A program made the position numbers and the translations under genes. From assembly GCA_904373265.1 (NCBI GenBank), contig CAJFEE010000018.1:1-56942 (forward strand): 56,942 nt of DNA, given 5' to 3'. How positions within the stretch are numbered: position 1 is the first letter of the stretch; the number at the start of each line of letters is the position of its first letter. The notes beneath the pieces are model-generated. The model was not told where the DNA came from. It made no database searches and saw only the letters and a list, made by a program, of their open reading frames with translations. Below are positions 38,370 through 48,225 of this stretch, in pieces. Origin of the DNA: Candidatus Harrysmithiimonas galli (GTDB lineage Bacteria > Bacillota > Bacilli > CAJFEE01).

Positions 38370-38720
38370 TTACTTAACGGGTTGCAGGTAGTAGTTTTCT
38401 GTTGAAGTATATTGAATTGGTTCAACAACGGGAACTGGATAAGGATATGGATACGGATATGGTTGTGGGTAGGGCTGTGGTGGATAGGCAGCAGGATAGC
38501 CACCACAGTATTTTCCATAGCAATGATGATTGTTGTTTCCAATTGCGTAGCCGCCTACGCCGCCAAGTAAAAGTCCACCAACAAATGGAAGCAAACCAAA
38601 TCCCCAAAAACGTTCATCTGTATGATATGGTGATCCAATTTGTTCATGTGATGTTTCCTGATTTCTGCTGTAGTAAGGGTTGAATGTTGTACAATTGTGA
38701 TATGGAATGTATGGTTGCAT
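38370..38720 (-). CDS. Gly-rich membrane/Pro-Tyr-rich repeat protein, 116 aa
   Basis: The first 45 residues are polar. Next is a hydrophobic Gly-rich segment, GFGLLPFVGGLLLGGVGGYA, able to span or associate with a membrane. A CYGKYCGGYPAAYPP linker follows, with two cysteines, then a run of Pro-Tyr dipeptides (PQPYPQPYPYPYPYP). Similar small proteins in spore formers are surface or coat-associated, but no function is established. On the minus strand GAAAGGAG lies 9 nt before its ATG, so translation is likely. It overlaps no other gene. Confidence 0.7.
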   Translation of the reverse strand: MQPYIPYHNCTTFNPYYSRNQETSHEQIGSPYHTDERFWGFGLLPFVGGLLLGGVGGYAIGNNNHHCYGKYCGGYPAAYPPQPYPQPYPYPYPYPVPVVEPIQYTSTENYYLQPVK

Positions 38721-38820
38721 TTGCTGAAACTCCTTTCATTTGTCATCATCTTAGTTTATGAGGCAAAATAAAAAATGCGCATGTTTTTGAAAAATAAATT
38801 CATAGGAAAGAGGGGATAAA

Positions 38821-39192
38821 ATGTCATTTCAAATATTATGTTGGGTTTTTGTTCTTGGTGGTTTGGGAACTATAATACGGTATGGATTCCAAAATATGGA
38901 TTTTTTAGATGCAGCAATTGAGCTGTTATTTATTAATGGTTTTGGCAGTTTTTTTATAGCTGGAATTTATCGTCTTAATCCACAAAATTTGGCTTGGAAA
39001 ACTGGATTAACGGTAGGATTTTGTGGTGGATGAACTACAATGTCTGCTTTTTCGGCAATATGTGTCCAAATATTTGAGAATCAGAGTTTGGCGGTCTGTT
39101 TACTCTATATGATGGTACATATTGCTTTTGGCTTATTTGCCTGTTGGTTCGGATATGGCTTGTTTTGTCGTGAAAGGAGAAATGGTATGTGA
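38821..39192 (+). pseudogene. crcB: CrcB-type fluoride channel gene with an in-frame UGA
   Basis: The frame starts at ATG 38821 after GAAAGAGGGG and reads as a full CrcB/Fluc subunit of about 123 codons, except for a single TGA at 39031-39033 (codon 71). Before it comes LGGLGTIIRYG and the conserved INGFGSFF. Directly after GFCGG the TGA replaces the residue before TTMSAFS, the pore motif; Phe or Leu is usual there. The remaining helices are intact to the final TGA. It overlaps the second crcB start. Point mutation (for example from TTA) is the simplest explanation; readthrough is possible. Confidence 0.8.
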
Positions 39193-39557
39193 TCTTATTG
39201 TTTATTTCAGGCGGTTTCGGTGCATTATTTCGTTATGCCTTTTCATTTTGGCTGTTTCGTTTTCATTTGTCTAAGAAAATACAGGGTTTTGTAACAGTAA
39301 CGATTAATGGTATCGGATCATTTGCTTTAGGACTCTGTGATGCCACTCTTGAGGCGGCTTCAATCTACCTGTTTTTGTCTGTTGGATTTCTTGGAGCATT
39401 TACAACATTTTCATCTTTTAGTTATGAAGCCTTACAACTGTTTTTCCAAAAGCGATATGTGCAGGCTGTGTGCTATGTTTTGTTTACTGGTTTGTTTTGT
39501 ATGATGGCTTATCTATGTGGATATCATTGTTTAATGTATGGAAATCGTACGATTTGA
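39189..39557 (+). CDS. crcB: CrcB-type fluoride channel subunit (second copy)
   Basis: A 122-aa protein with four membrane helices. It begins at GTG 39189, overlapping the end of the first crcB frame. Motifs: GGFGALFRYAFS, TINGIGSFALG with the conserved Asn, and GFLGAFTTFSSFSYE with the pore Phe and Ser/Thr residues. Fluc channels work as antiparallel dimers; where two genes are adjacent they usually form a heterodimer. Because the first copy carries a stop, this subunit may have to work alone or not at all. No fluoride riboswitch is visible upstream. Confidence 0.9.
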   Translation: MILLFISGGFGALFRYAFSFWLFRFHLSKKIQGFVTVTINGIGSFALGLCDATLEAASIYLFLSVGFLGAFTTFSSFSYEALQLFFQKRYVQAVCYVLFTGLFCMMAYLCGYHCLMYGNRTI

Positions 39558-40485
39558 ATCTTATAAAAATGGTTCTGGCTGCTTAAAGGTAAGGAAGAAT
39601 ACGGTTTATGTACTTTCTTAAAATAAAAATTCGTTTTAGATCCGTTTTAAATCCATCTTTATATAAAATGGTGTATCTAGTGATAGTTTTGTTTCATTAA
39701 ATATATATAGGAAAATGATTGGTTTGATCCATTCTATGTTTTTGGTTTTTGATTGGATGGGGATTTTTAACTGAATCTGCGTAAAATTTTCCACTTATAG
39801 TATGGTTGGATGAGTAGTTTGGCAATCAAGGAACGGATCATAAATATAAGGTAAGTATCTCTTATAAAACAACCGAAATATATGAATTTAAAATTGAATC
39901 AATATTTTTTGTTATATCTATAAAGTCTATAGTCTAATTATTGATAATGAAATTTTGAGTTGATAAAAAACAAAAATTGATTTTGGCATGAAATTGAAAT
40001 TTTCCAGAAATGGTTTCTTATAACCAACTCATTCTCATCTTGAAATGAATATCAAAAATGGCAAGAAATCGCCCAAAATTTGAGCATGGGTTTGTCCTAT
40101 GTATTATCATTGAGTACTCAATGTCAGAGAAAAATATTTTGACTTAAGACCGTGCATTCGTATAATTGCTAAAAATATAAATCATAGGAATAGGAACGAC
40201 AAGATCGCTTGATTCGTAAGAGCAAAACCCCTCTGTTTGTCCCAAATACCAAACTAGTTTGCACGCTTTTTAAGTGAATCTCATTTCAAGCGTTAAGAAC
40301 TGTAAAGTTTAGTCAAGTGATAAGTCGTTCATGCTTTAGTAATGGTTATGTTTTTTGATTTATTTTTTTATTTGTAGTAAGAATTTTAATGAAATAAAAA
40401 TATGGATAAAAAATGATGGGAACTTGGATGGGAAACTGTTTTTCTTATCATAAATATTTTATGCCAGACTGGTTTGTGCATAATT
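39558..40485 (+). other. 930-bp region without a recognisable gene
   Basis: Short broken frames occur on the plus strand, such as a stretch around 40055-40130 reading EYQKWQEIAQNLSMG. No frame is long, and no start or family is clear. The region 40190-40270 is locally less AT-rich. It may hold decayed genes. I see no terminal repeats or RNA gene. Confidence 0.45.
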
Positions 40486-41325
40486 TTAGCTATATACTTG
40501 AAATTCAAATTGTGTAATGCTTGGAGGCACAAGAAAACGCAAAGGAATTCTTGTTGTTCCGACTCCTGTATTTACATATAATTGTGAATTTTGTTTGACT
40601 AATTCATACTTTCCTTCAGTAAAAACTTTGGCACCAATCGGACGGATCCACGCACCTAAAAACGGAAACTGGATTTGACCACCATGGCTATGTCCAGCAA
40701 GTATAAGATCTGCAACATTTTGTGATAATTCCAAAGCAAAATCGGGCTCATGTGCCAACAAAATTGTGTATACGTTATCATTTTTTGGTGTATGGAGTAA
40801 TTTATAATCCGGTTGTCCTAGAATCATATCATCAATTCCGACAAATGTAAGGGTCTTGTTTTTAATTTCAAACGAGGTGGAATGATTTCTCAGCAGTTGA
40901 AAATTGCTATTTTCCATAATATGCGTATACATACGCGTTCCGTTTCCGCCATGGTCATGATTTCCAAAAATTGCCAATTTACCATAATGAGCTTGGATGG
41001 ATCCAAGTAATTCAACTAAGACATCTTCATACATAAATTGATTTGGGTTGTCGATCAAATCTCCCGTAAAAATAACAAAATCAGCTTTGGCTTGGTTAAT
41101 TTGTTCAACAATTTTTTTTAATTGTTTTTGTTCCTTTTCATTTTTGACATGTGTATCGCTGAATTGAATGATTTTAAGTGATTGAATAGATGTATGTTTT
41201 TGTGGAATTGGGATTGTAATATGTTCCCATTTTAATTGTTTTGGTTCAATGAAAGCGGCATAAATTATAAAGAGAAGCAGCATTAAAATAAGGGCTGTAC
41301 CTATTTTTGTATATTTTTTTTTCAT
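40486..41325 (-). CDS. Membrane-anchored metallophosphoesterase (YkuE/YaeI type)
   Basis: A 279-aa protein with an N-terminal membrane anchor (residues about 9-26). A calcineurin-like phosphoesterase domain follows, in which all five motifs are visible: QFSDTHV, TGDLID, FGNHDHGG, LAHEPD and GHSHGGQIQ. The dimetal site is therefore complete. Homologues such as YkuE and YaeI act at the membrane, for example on UDP-diacylglucosamine or other lipid phosphates; the substrate here is open. It is a single gene on the minus strand with AAGGAGATC upstream. Confidence 0.92.
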   Translation of the reverse strand: MKKKYTKIGTALILMLLLFIIYAAFIEPKQLKWEHITIPIPQKHTSIQSLKIIQFSDTHVKNEKEQKQLKKIVEQINQAKADFVIFTGDLIDNPNQFMYEDVLVELLGSIQAHYGKLAIFGNHDHGGNGTRMYTHIMENSNFQLLRNHSTSFEIKNKTLTFVGIDDMILGQPDYKLLHTPKNDNVYTILLAHEPDFALELSQNVADLILAGHSHGGQIQFPFLGAWIRPIGAKVFTEGKYELVKQNSQLYVNTGVGTTRIPLRFLVPPSITQFEFQVYS

Positions 41326-41491
41326 TAAGATCTCCTTTTTTCAATCTTTTTGTATATTTCGTTAAATGTTATGTGACTTTTGTCACTTTGCTTGTGCTTC
41401 AATTGGTGGTACATTCACAAGATAGCATAATCTATGATAATATTTACCTATTAAGATTGCAAATTATTTTATTGAAAAGCGAGGAAAGTAA

Positions 41492-42667
41492 ATGACGCAA
41501 AACATAAAAATTAAATTTGAACCGATAGTGAGTTTAGATGAAATGCGTGTGGTCGGATTTCAAATCCTTTCGGATGATAAGGAAATTTTTATTTATCATG
41601 AAGATCAATCGAATGAGTGGGCGCGTTTAATTGGTTTATATCAACAAATATTTCAACAATGTTTACAAGATCCGATTTTTTTGGTGAATCAATCAATGCT
41701 TTATATCCCAGTTGATGCCAATGCTCTGGTTGTAGATTTTGGAGAAATTTTTTTGGAGGAACTTTTAGCCTTTCACAAAAGAGGAATGCCGTTTGATAAA
41801 ATGGTAATTCAAATTAAGGAAGAGATGTTTACAGGTGATGTTGAAAATTTATATTATTTGATTCGTTATTATCGAACATATGGTATTTTATTTGCAATTG
41901 ACCATCATGATATGGGAAAGAGTAATATTGAGACGATTCGCTTGCTTAGACCAGATATTTTAAAAATCAATTTATCAAATCAAAAAATTCAAGCTTATCC
42001 ACTTGAATCACAAGATTTACTATCGATTTTATCTTTATTGATGAGAAAAATCGGGACAACCATTTTGTTTGATCAAATTTGCTCAGATATTCATTTATAT
42101 AATGCATGGAAAAATAATGGTCGTTATTTATCAGGAGATTATATTTTCCCGGCTGTTGATAAAATGGCAGATGCACAAAAAAGTTTAGATTACATTCAAA
42201 AGGACTTGGCCGATTTTGTTTTTCGCGAAAATAAAAGGTTGTCACAAGTTTATGCAATGAATCAAATCTTTAATGAGAAATGCAAGCGGATTTTTTCACA
42301 TCGTTATCAAACAAGAGAATTTGATGCATGGTTTGAACTCTTATTGAATGTATTTAAAGATTGTGTTTATCGCATGTATTTTGTGAATGGAAATGGTGTT
42401 CAAATTTCTGGAAACTATGTGACAAAATCAGAAGGGAAATGGGAAAAGGCTGACAGATATATTGGAAGGAATTGGAGTTTTCGTCCATATTTTTTGGAAA
42501 GCATTGCTAAATTAAAATATGAAAAACGTGGAAACCTATCGGATATTTATGCGGATTTGAAATCCAAAAATTTTATTCGAACGTTTTCTTATCCAATTGA
42601 TGATGAAACTTTTTTGTTCATGGATTTAAACTTAGAATATTTGTATGAGAATGATTTGTTACTATAG
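41492..42667 (+). CDS. Degenerate EAL-domain protein, YkuI-like
   Basis: A 391-aa protein. Residues 1-240 follow the EAL phosphodiesterase fold, with key positions changed. FEPIVSLDEMRVVGFQIL stands where YQPIVxxxxxxxxGYEAL is expected, and IQIKEE replaces the E of the EITE motif. IDHHDMGKSN replaces IDDFGTGYSS. The residues after about 250 match the PAS-like C-terminal domain of Bacillus YkuI. It is therefore probably catalytically dead and may bind c-di-GMP or another ligand as a sensor. It starts ATG 41492 after GCGAGGAAAG. Gene-free DNA follows for 800 bp. Confidence 0.82.
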   Translation: MTQNIKIKFEPIVSLDEMRVVGFQILSDDKEIFIYHEDQSNEWARLIGLYQQIFQQCLQDPIFLVNQSMLYIPVDANALVVDFGEIFLEELLAFHKRGMPFDKMVIQIKEEMFTGDVENLYYLIRYYRTYGILFAIDHHDMGKSNIETIRLLRPDILKINLSNQKIQAYPLESQDLLSILSLLMRKIGTTILFDQICSDIHLYNAWKNNGRYLSGDYIFPAVDKMADAQKSLDYIQKDLADFVFRENKRLSQVYAMNQIFNEKCKRIFSHRYQTREFDAWFELLLNVFKDCVYRMYFVNGNGVQISGNYVTKSEGKWEKADRYIGRNWSFRPYFLESIAKLKYEKRGNLSDIYADLKSKNFIRTFSYPIDDETFLFMDLNLEYLYENDLLL

Positions 42668-43494
42668 AAGACCTGATTGATTAAAACATTTTGAGTTGCC
42701 AAAAAAGTAAAGGGAAGTTTTTGAGAAAGTATTTACTAGGATCTAATATTTTTACATTTTATATGTATTGTATTCCGGGTTTTTATAAAAGTAAAAAATT
42801 TATAAAATGTTGACCAATCAATAAAATGGCAGAGTTGGGATAAAAAAACAGAAGTTCTGATTAAAAAACATTGGGATTGGATCAAAAAGTAAGAATGAAT
42901 TCCTTGTTTTTTGTTCGTTTTCCTTAGATGGCTGGCAATTCTATTACAAAACATTGGTCTAGCTTGTTCCTTTTTCTTTATAGGAGATTTACCTATGCAA
43001 AAGTTCTGGGAAAATGGATTTCCATCAGACTGTTTTGGTAAAAAACACTTATGTTTTAGCTATACTTAAAAATATTATGTATTGCAAACTGGTTTGAGAT
43101 TTCAAGCATAGTTTTATTGGGAGAAGTATCATCTTACACTTTGGAATTCAAAAGCAATTGTTGAATTTTTATTTATATTTTGAAAATCAGCAATCAGAGC
43201 CTGGTCTTTTACAAGAAAAGGTGTAGTAAAAGATTTGTGCTTAAATATTATATATTTTTCCGAATCTTACTTTAGTTATATCATTGATTTCAATAGGGAT
43301 TTGCTGTGCTGCAAAATAAGTCTTGGCTTGTTTAAATGCTAGACAGTTGTTTTGTGTATTTTATTGAATCATTTTGTATATCTTCCATTTTCAGTGTTGA
43401 AACATTAAGTAATGTTTTTATTTTGGCATGTTGTTTGGGCAGATTGAATAAAAATAAAGAAAATGAGCAACGCTGGAACATGGGGAGGTGCAGT
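42668..43494 (+). other. 830-bp region without a recognisable gene
   Basis: In B. subtilis, fur precedes yqzK-xerD; here no Fur-like sequence can be read. Short frames exist, for example MQKFWENGFPSDCFGKKH from ATG 42994 after AGGAG, ending after 24 codons. Later pieces such as EKYHLTLWNSKAIVEFLF hint at decayed coding. I cannot assign them. Confidence 0.4.
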
Positions 43495-43707
43495 ATGAAA
43501 GAAAGTAGTTTGGAGTTTATAAAAATCAGTTTGTTTTTTCTTACATCCATCTTATTTTTTTTATATGGGTTTACGACTTATGAAAGGTATATACAAATGA
43601 ATCGAATGATTGACGGTGAACAAGAGGTTATGGCTAGCGAATCTCAGATTGACAAAAAAAATGACAGTCCGTCACGTTTGCAAATTTTTTTTGAATACGG
43701 GGAGTAG
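43495..43707 (+). CDS. Small membrane protein, YqzK/DUF4227-like
   Basis: A 70-aa protein with one membrane helix (FIKISLFFLTSILFFLYGF, about residues 8-26), an aromatic YERYIQMNRM segment, and a short charged tail. The ATG at 43495 follows GGGGAGGTG. It ends 5 bp before xerD. Bacillus yqzK (DUF4227) encodes a small one-helix protein at the same place, with a similar FFLYG-Y helix. The call rests on position and shape, not on strong sequence identity. Confidence 0.7.
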   Translation: MKESSLEFIKISLFFLTSILFFLYGFTTYERYIQMNRMIDGEQEVMASESQIDKKNDSPSRLQIFFEYGE

Positions 43708-43712
43708 AGAGA

Positions 43713-44612
43713 ATGATGGAGGAAGCTTTAAAGGATTATTTACATTATTTGCGTGTGGAAAAACAACTAGCAAATAATACGATTTGTTCATATGAACGAG
43801 ATTTAAAAAAATATATTGCATTTATGACTAAAATCGGGTTGACACATCCATCTCAAATTGAAAAACTGCATATTTTACGTTTTATTGAACAGATGCGTTC
43901 AGAAGGGAAATCGGATAAAACTTGTGCAAGATATGTGTCTGCTATTCGTACTTTTCATATGTTTTTGTTTCAAGATGCAGTGGTTTTTGCTAATGTAACT
44001 GAGAACCTGATTTTACCGAAAGTGAAGAAAAAGTTGCCAAAAGTTTTGAGTGTGCAAGAGGTTGATATGTTGCTTGATTATTTGGAGCAAGGAGCAGATA
44101 TTGTTAGCATTCGGAATCGAGCCATGATTGAGCTTTTATATGCAACGGGTATGCGTGTGACAGAATTAATCAACTTAAATGTTGATCAAGTTCATTTAAC
44201 GATGGGGTTTATTCGATGTATTGGAAAAGGGAATAAGGAGCGGATGATTCCAATCGGACAGTTGGCAAATGAGCGATTGTCAGATTATTTACAAAAAAGT
44301 CGCCCAGAGTTGTTAAAGAAATCTCCAAAAAACTCGGATGCTTTGTTTTTAAATCAACGTGGTAATCGTTTGACGCGTCAAGGGATTTGGAAATTATTGA
44401 ATGAATTTGTTCAAGCAGCAGGGATTACCAAAATGATTAGTCCGCATACACTTCGGCATTCATTTGCAACACATTTATTGGAAAATGGAGCCGATTTGCG
44501 ATCTGTACAAGAATTATTGGGACATGCTGATTTATCAACAACCCAAATTTATACACATGTAACAAAAAAGAAGATGACAGATGTTTATAAAAAATTTCAT
44601 CCACGTGCATAA
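43713..44612 (+). CDS. xerD: Site-specific tyrosine recombinase XerD
   Basis: A 299-aa recombinase that resolves chromosome dimers at dif with XerC. The N-terminal SAM-like core-binding domain covers about 1-90. The catalytic residues are all visible: Arg 148 in ATGMRVTEL, Lys in GKGNKER, HTLRHSF with His and Arg, LGHADLSTTQ with His, and Tyr 280 in QIYTH. It lies directly before deoB as in Bacillus (ripX-drm). Tandem ATGs occur at 43713 and 43716. It is a housekeeping gene, not part of a mobile element. Confidence 0.95.
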   Translation: MMEEALKDYLHYLRVEKQLANNTICSYERDLKKYIAFMTKIGLTHPSQIEKLHILRFIEQMRSEGKSDKTCARYVSAIRTFHMFLFQDAVVFANVTENLILPKVKKKLPKVLSVQEVDMLLDYLEQGADIVSIRNRAMIELLYATGMRVTELINLNVDQVHLTMGFIRCIGKGNKERMIPIGQLANERLSDYLQKSRPELLKKSPKNSDALFLNQRGNRLTRQGIWKLLNEFVQAAGITKMISPHTLRHSFATHLLENGADLRSVQELLGHADLSTTQIYTHVTKKKMTDVYKKFHPRA

Positions 44613-44684
44613 ACTTTAATTGAAATACATATTTATATCTGTTTTTTCATAAAATGATACAATCAGATTTTTTAGGAGGCATAT

Positions 44685-45863
44685 ATGGCATCATTTCAAC
44701 GTGTTTTTTTAATCATTTTGGATTCAGTAGGAATTGGAGAAATGCCGGATGCAGCACAATATGGTGATCGAAATGTTCATACGCTTGGACATGTTGCCAT
44801 ACAAAAGGGCGGACTTTATATGCCTACGATGCAAAAGCTAGGCCTTGGAAATATTGTTTCGATTCAAGGGGTTTTACCACAAAAGCATCCGATGGCTTAT
44901 TATGCCAAAATGGCGGAGGCTTCAAATGGAAAAGATACAATGACTGGTCACTGGGAATTTATGGGTTTAAAAATTTCCAAGCCGTTTCAAGTGTTTCCAA
45001 ACGGATTTCCAACAGAACTATTGGAGGAACTCAGTGAAAAAACTGGTCGAAAGTTTCTTGGAAATAAACCAGCAAGTGGTACAGAAATTTTAAAAGAGTT
45101 GGGAGATATTCACGTCCAAACCGGAGCACCAATTTTGTATACTTCTGCAGATAGCGTTTTACAAATTGCTGCACATGAAGAAGTTGTGCCACTTGAAGAG
45201 CTGTACCAGATTTGTGAAATTGCTCGTGAGCTTACTTTAAAAGATGCCTATAAAGTTGGTCGTGTTATTGCCCGTCCATTTATTGGAATGAACGGAAGTT
45301 GGACGCGTACTTCCAATCGGCATGATTATGCGTTAAAGCCTTTTGAAAAAACAGTGATGAATACATTAAGTGAAAGTGGATTTTCGGTTATTGCAATTGG
45401 AAAAATCAATGATATTTATGATGGAGAAGGTGTAACTCGATCCATCCGTACCACATCAAATATGGATGGAATGGATCAAATAATTTCAGTAATCAAAGAA
45501 GAATTTACTGGCTTGGTATTTTTAAATCTTGTAGATTTTGATGCAATTTACGGTCATCGCAGGGATTCAATCGGTTATGGTGATGCGTTAGAGGCTTTTG
45601 ATCAAAGATTGGCGGAGTTTTTACCACTTTTACAAAAAGAAGATCTGCTCATTATTTCTGCTGACCATGGAAATGATCCAACTGCACCAGGAACCGATCA
45701 TACAAGAGAATATGTACCGCTTCTTGTATACAGTCCTTCATTTATAAAGGGGGGACCCCTTGATTTGCGTCAAAGTTTTGCGGATGTTGGTGCAACCATT
45801 GCTGAAAATTTCCAAGTTACATTACCTAAAAATGGTCAAAGTTTTTTAAAATATTTAAAATAA
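44685..45863 (+). CDS. deoB: Phosphopentomutase
   Basis: A 392-aa alkaline-phosphatase-superfamily enzyme that interconverts (deoxy)ribose-1- and -5-phosphate, linking nucleoside breakdown to the pentose pathway. The metal and phospho-site motif [13 protein letters not shown] is at about 9-21, with [10 protein letters not shown] near residue 85 holding the phosphothreonine. [11 protein letters not shown] lies near 285, and [18 protein letters not shown] near 325. TAGGAGG precedes ATG 44685. It is followed by two nucleoside phosphorylase genes that feed it. Confidence 0.97.
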   Translation: MASFQRVFLIILDSVGIGEMPDAAQYGDRNVHTLGHVAIQKGGLYMPTMQKLGLGNIVSIQGVLPQKHPMAYYAKMAEASNGKDTMTGHWEFMGLKISKPFQVFPNGFPTELLEELSEKTGRKFLGNKPASGTEILKELGDIHVQTGAPILYTSADSVLQIAAHEEVVPLEELYQICEIARELTLKDAYKVGRVIARPFIGMNGSWTRTSNRHDYALKPFEKTVMNTLSESGFSVIAIGKINDIYDGEGVTRSIRTTSNMDGMDQIISVIKEEFTGLVFLNLVDFDAIYGHRRDSIGYGDALEAFDQRLAEFLPLLQKEDLLIISADHGNDPTAPGTDHTREYVPLLVYSPSFIKGGPLDLRQSFADVGATIAENFQVTLPKNGQSFLKYLK

Positions 45864-45996
45864 TTATGTTGGTATACGTCCTTGATTGCACTTATTTTAA
45901 TAAATTACTGTGTTTGTGTGTCAAGCGATCTACCGGATGAAATAAAATAAACCTGTTTTTCGTTTGATTGGTTAGTGAAATGAAGGGAGAAAAAAG

Positions 45997-46836
45997 ATGG
46001 AAAGTACTTTGTATAAAGAAGCCGTGCAATTTATTCAAGAAAAGATAACCATAAAGCCTAAAATCGGATTAATTTTGGGGTCCGGTTTGGGAGTTTTGAC
46101 CGATGAGATGACAGATTGTGTAACGATTCCTTATGAAACCGTTCCCCATTTTCCACGTGCAACGGTTGAAGGGCATGCTGGAGAATGGGTAATTGGAAAG
46201 TTAAGCGGAATCGATATTGCAGTCATGAAGGGACGGTTTCATTTTTATGAGGGACATCATCAAAAGCAAGTAACGTTTCCAGTTCGAGTAATGAAATATT
46301 TAGGTATCCGAAATTTAATTGTAACCAATGCAGCAGGTGGCATTCATCCCAATTTTTCAGCGGGGGATTTTATGCTGATTACGGATCATTTAAATTTAAT
46401 GGGAACCAATCCATTAATTGGTCCAAATGATGATCGGCTTGGTCCAAGATTTCCTGATATGTCAGAAGTGTATTCTTTACAGCTGCGGATGATTGCCAAA
46501 CGAGCGGCACAAGATTTACAGATTCCGTTGCAAGAAGGTGTCTATGCGGCAATGGTGGGACCAGTATATGAAACGCCTGCTGAGGTGCGTATGATAGCGA
46601 CTCTTGGTGGTGATGCAGTCGGAATGTCCACTGTTCCAGAGGCAATTGTAGCCAATCATTCTGGCCTTTCGGTTTTAGGTCTTTCTGTGATATCCAATTT
46701 AGCGGCAGGGATCCAAAAAGAAAAACTTTCTCATCAAGAGGTCATGGAGACAGCTAAACAAGTCAGATCCAATTTTATTCAACTGATAAAGAAAATTGTT
46801 TTTGAGATTGGAGAGAAAACCGATGAGAATGGTTGA
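45997..46836 (+). CDS. punA: Purine-nucleoside phosphorylase, trimeric type
   Basis: A 279-aa enzyme that phosphorolyses guanosine and inosine. Motifs: LILGSGLGVLTDE (about residues 26-38), GRFHFYEGH near 86, VTNAAGGIHPNF near 113, YAAMVGPVYETPAEVRM near 190, and VGMSTVPEAIVA, where the purine-site residues lie. Position between deoB and the DacF/SpoIIA block matches Bacillus pupG. It is distinct from the hexameric DeoD at 32792. The last codons overlap the pyrimidine-nucleoside phosphorylase start. Confidence 0.96.
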   Translation: MESTLYKEAVQFIQEKITIKPKIGLILGSGLGVLTDEMTDCVTIPYETVPHFPRATVEGHAGEWVIGKLSGIDIAVMKGRFHFYEGHHQKQVTFPVRVMKYLGIRNLIVTNAAGGIHPNFSAGDFMLITDHLNLMGTNPLIGPNDDRLGPRFPDMSEVYSLQLRMIAKRAAQDLQIPLQEGVYAAMVGPVYETPAEVRMIATLGGDAVGMSTVPEAIVANHSGLSVLGLSVISNLAAGIQKEKLSHQEVMETAKQVRSNFIQLIKKIVFEIGEKTDENG

Positions 46837-48127
46837 TCTAATTCAGAAAAAACGGGATGGCTACAATCTTACGGCTCAAGAAATTCACTGGATGATTCAA
46901 AATTATACACAGTCAAAAATTCCGGATTACCAAATGAGTGCATTTGCAATGGCTGTGTTTTTTCAAGGGATGTGTGATCGAGAAAGTACTGACTTGACAC
47001 AAGCAATGATCGAATCCGGCAAACAAATTTCACTAGAGCAAATTCAGGGAATAAAAGTGGATAAACATTCAACTGGAGGAGTTGGTGATACTACAACACT
47101 TGTGCTTGCACCGCTTGTTTGCGCTTGTGGTGCTCCAGTTGCAAAAATGAGTGGGCGAGGACTGGGATATACCGGAGGTACGATTGATAAACTTGAATCC
47201 GTTCCAGGCTTTCATACAGAGCTTACCAATGAACAATTTATTCAATTGGTAAATACCAATCAGATTGCGATTATTGGACAAAGTACAGAGCTGACACCAG
47301 CAGATAAAAAACTTTATAGTTTGCGAGATGTAACGGCAACAGTTGATTCAATTCCTTTAATTGCCAGCTCGATTATGAGTAAAAAAATTGCAGCTGGTGC
47401 TGATGCCATTGTATTGGATGTGAAGGTCGGTTCTGGTACATTTATGAAAACGGTTAAAGATGCGAGAAGTCTGGCTCGTTTAATGGTTGCAATTGGAAAA
47501 GGTGTCGGAAAAGATATGGTTGCTATATTGTCTGATATGAGTCAGCCGCTTGGTAATGCGATCGGTAATGCGCTTGAAGTAAGAGAAGCCATTGCAACCT
47601 TACAAGGAAAAGGACCAGAGGATTTACGGCAACTGTGTTTTGTCTTGGGAGCACATATGTTGATTTTAAGCAAGCAGGCAAATACAATCAAAGAAGCGGA
47701 ACAAATGCTTGCAAAAGCAATTTCTTCTGGAAAAGCATTGGAAAAATTCCAGCAATTTATTTCTGCTCAAGGGGGAGATGCTTCCATTGTTGATCACCCA
47801 GAAAAGTTGCCTGTAGCAAAATATGTTTATGAAATTCGAACGAAAAGGTCAGGGTATATTCATAAAATATTACCAGAATCTGTTGGAATGGCTGCGATGA
47901 TGTTGGGGGCTGGACGGAAAACGAAGCAATCTTTAATTGATTTATCAGTTGGTCTAGTTTTACAAAAGAAGGTAGGAGATTTTGTTTCTAAAGGGGAGAC
48001 ATGGATTCAGGTATTCAGCCAAAATTCAGAAAATCCAGAGATAGATGCCTTACTTTCTGACAGTCTTTTGATTGATTCTTCTCCTATACAAAAAGGAAAT
48101 CCATTTATTTATGAATTTATACAATGA
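46823..48127 (+). CDS. pdp: Pyrimidine-nucleoside phosphorylase
   Basis: A 434-aa enzyme that phosphorolyses thymidine and uridine. It begins MRMVDLIQKKRDG, the typical start of this family. The signature VDKHSTGGVGDTTTLVLAPL lies at about 80-99, with KMSGRGLGYTGGTIDKLE near 110 and KKIAAGADAIVLDVKVGSG near 183. The ATG at 46823 overlaps punA by 14 bases and follows GGAG. It is not in the Bacillus xerD-drm-pupG cluster, so it has been added to the operon here. A terminator follows. Confidence 0.95.
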   Translation: MRMVDLIQKKRDGYNLTAQEIHWMIQNYTQSKIPDYQMSAFAMAVFFQGMCDRESTDLTQAMIESGKQISLEQIQGIKVDKHSTGGVGDTTTLVLAPLVCACGAPVAKMSGRGLGYTGGTIDKLESVPGFHTELTNEQFIQLVNTNQIAIIGQSTELTPADKKLYSLRDVTATVDSIPLIASSIMSKKIAAGADAIVLDVKVGSGTFMKTVKDARSLARLMVAIGKGVGKDMVAILSDMSQPLGNAIGNALEVREAIATLQGKGPEDLRQLCFVLGAHMLILSKQANTIKEAEQMLAKAISSGKALEKFQQFISAQGGDASIVDHPEKLPVAKYVYEIRTKRSGYIHKILPESVGMAAMMLGAGRKTKQSLIDLSVGLVLQKKVGDFVSKGETWIQVFSQNSENPEIDALLSDSLLIDSSPIQKGNPFIYEFIQ

Positions 48128-48166
48128 TTTCTAAAAATCCGAATGTGATTCATTTAGCAAAAATAT

Positions 48167-48205
48167 AAAAAATCCATATTTTAGAATAAATATGGATTTT
48201 TTATA
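48167..48205 (+). terminator. Terminator after pdp
   Basis: AAAAATCCATATTT pairs with AAATATGGATTTTT across a 6-nt loop. It is near symmetrical and may also serve the convergent small gene. Confidence 0.85.
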
Positions 48206-48225
48206 TACAGTTCATTTAAATCTTT

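Noticed and set aside
38144-38542. Minus-strand ORF of 132 codons over the cheV end and long hairpin
   Set aside because: It is an antisense frame through cheV's end, a hairpin and part of the Pro-Tyr gene, with no ribosome site and no family features.
38721-38820. Fluoride riboswitch before crcB
   Set aside because: No matching conserved sequence or pseudoknot arms in the short gap.
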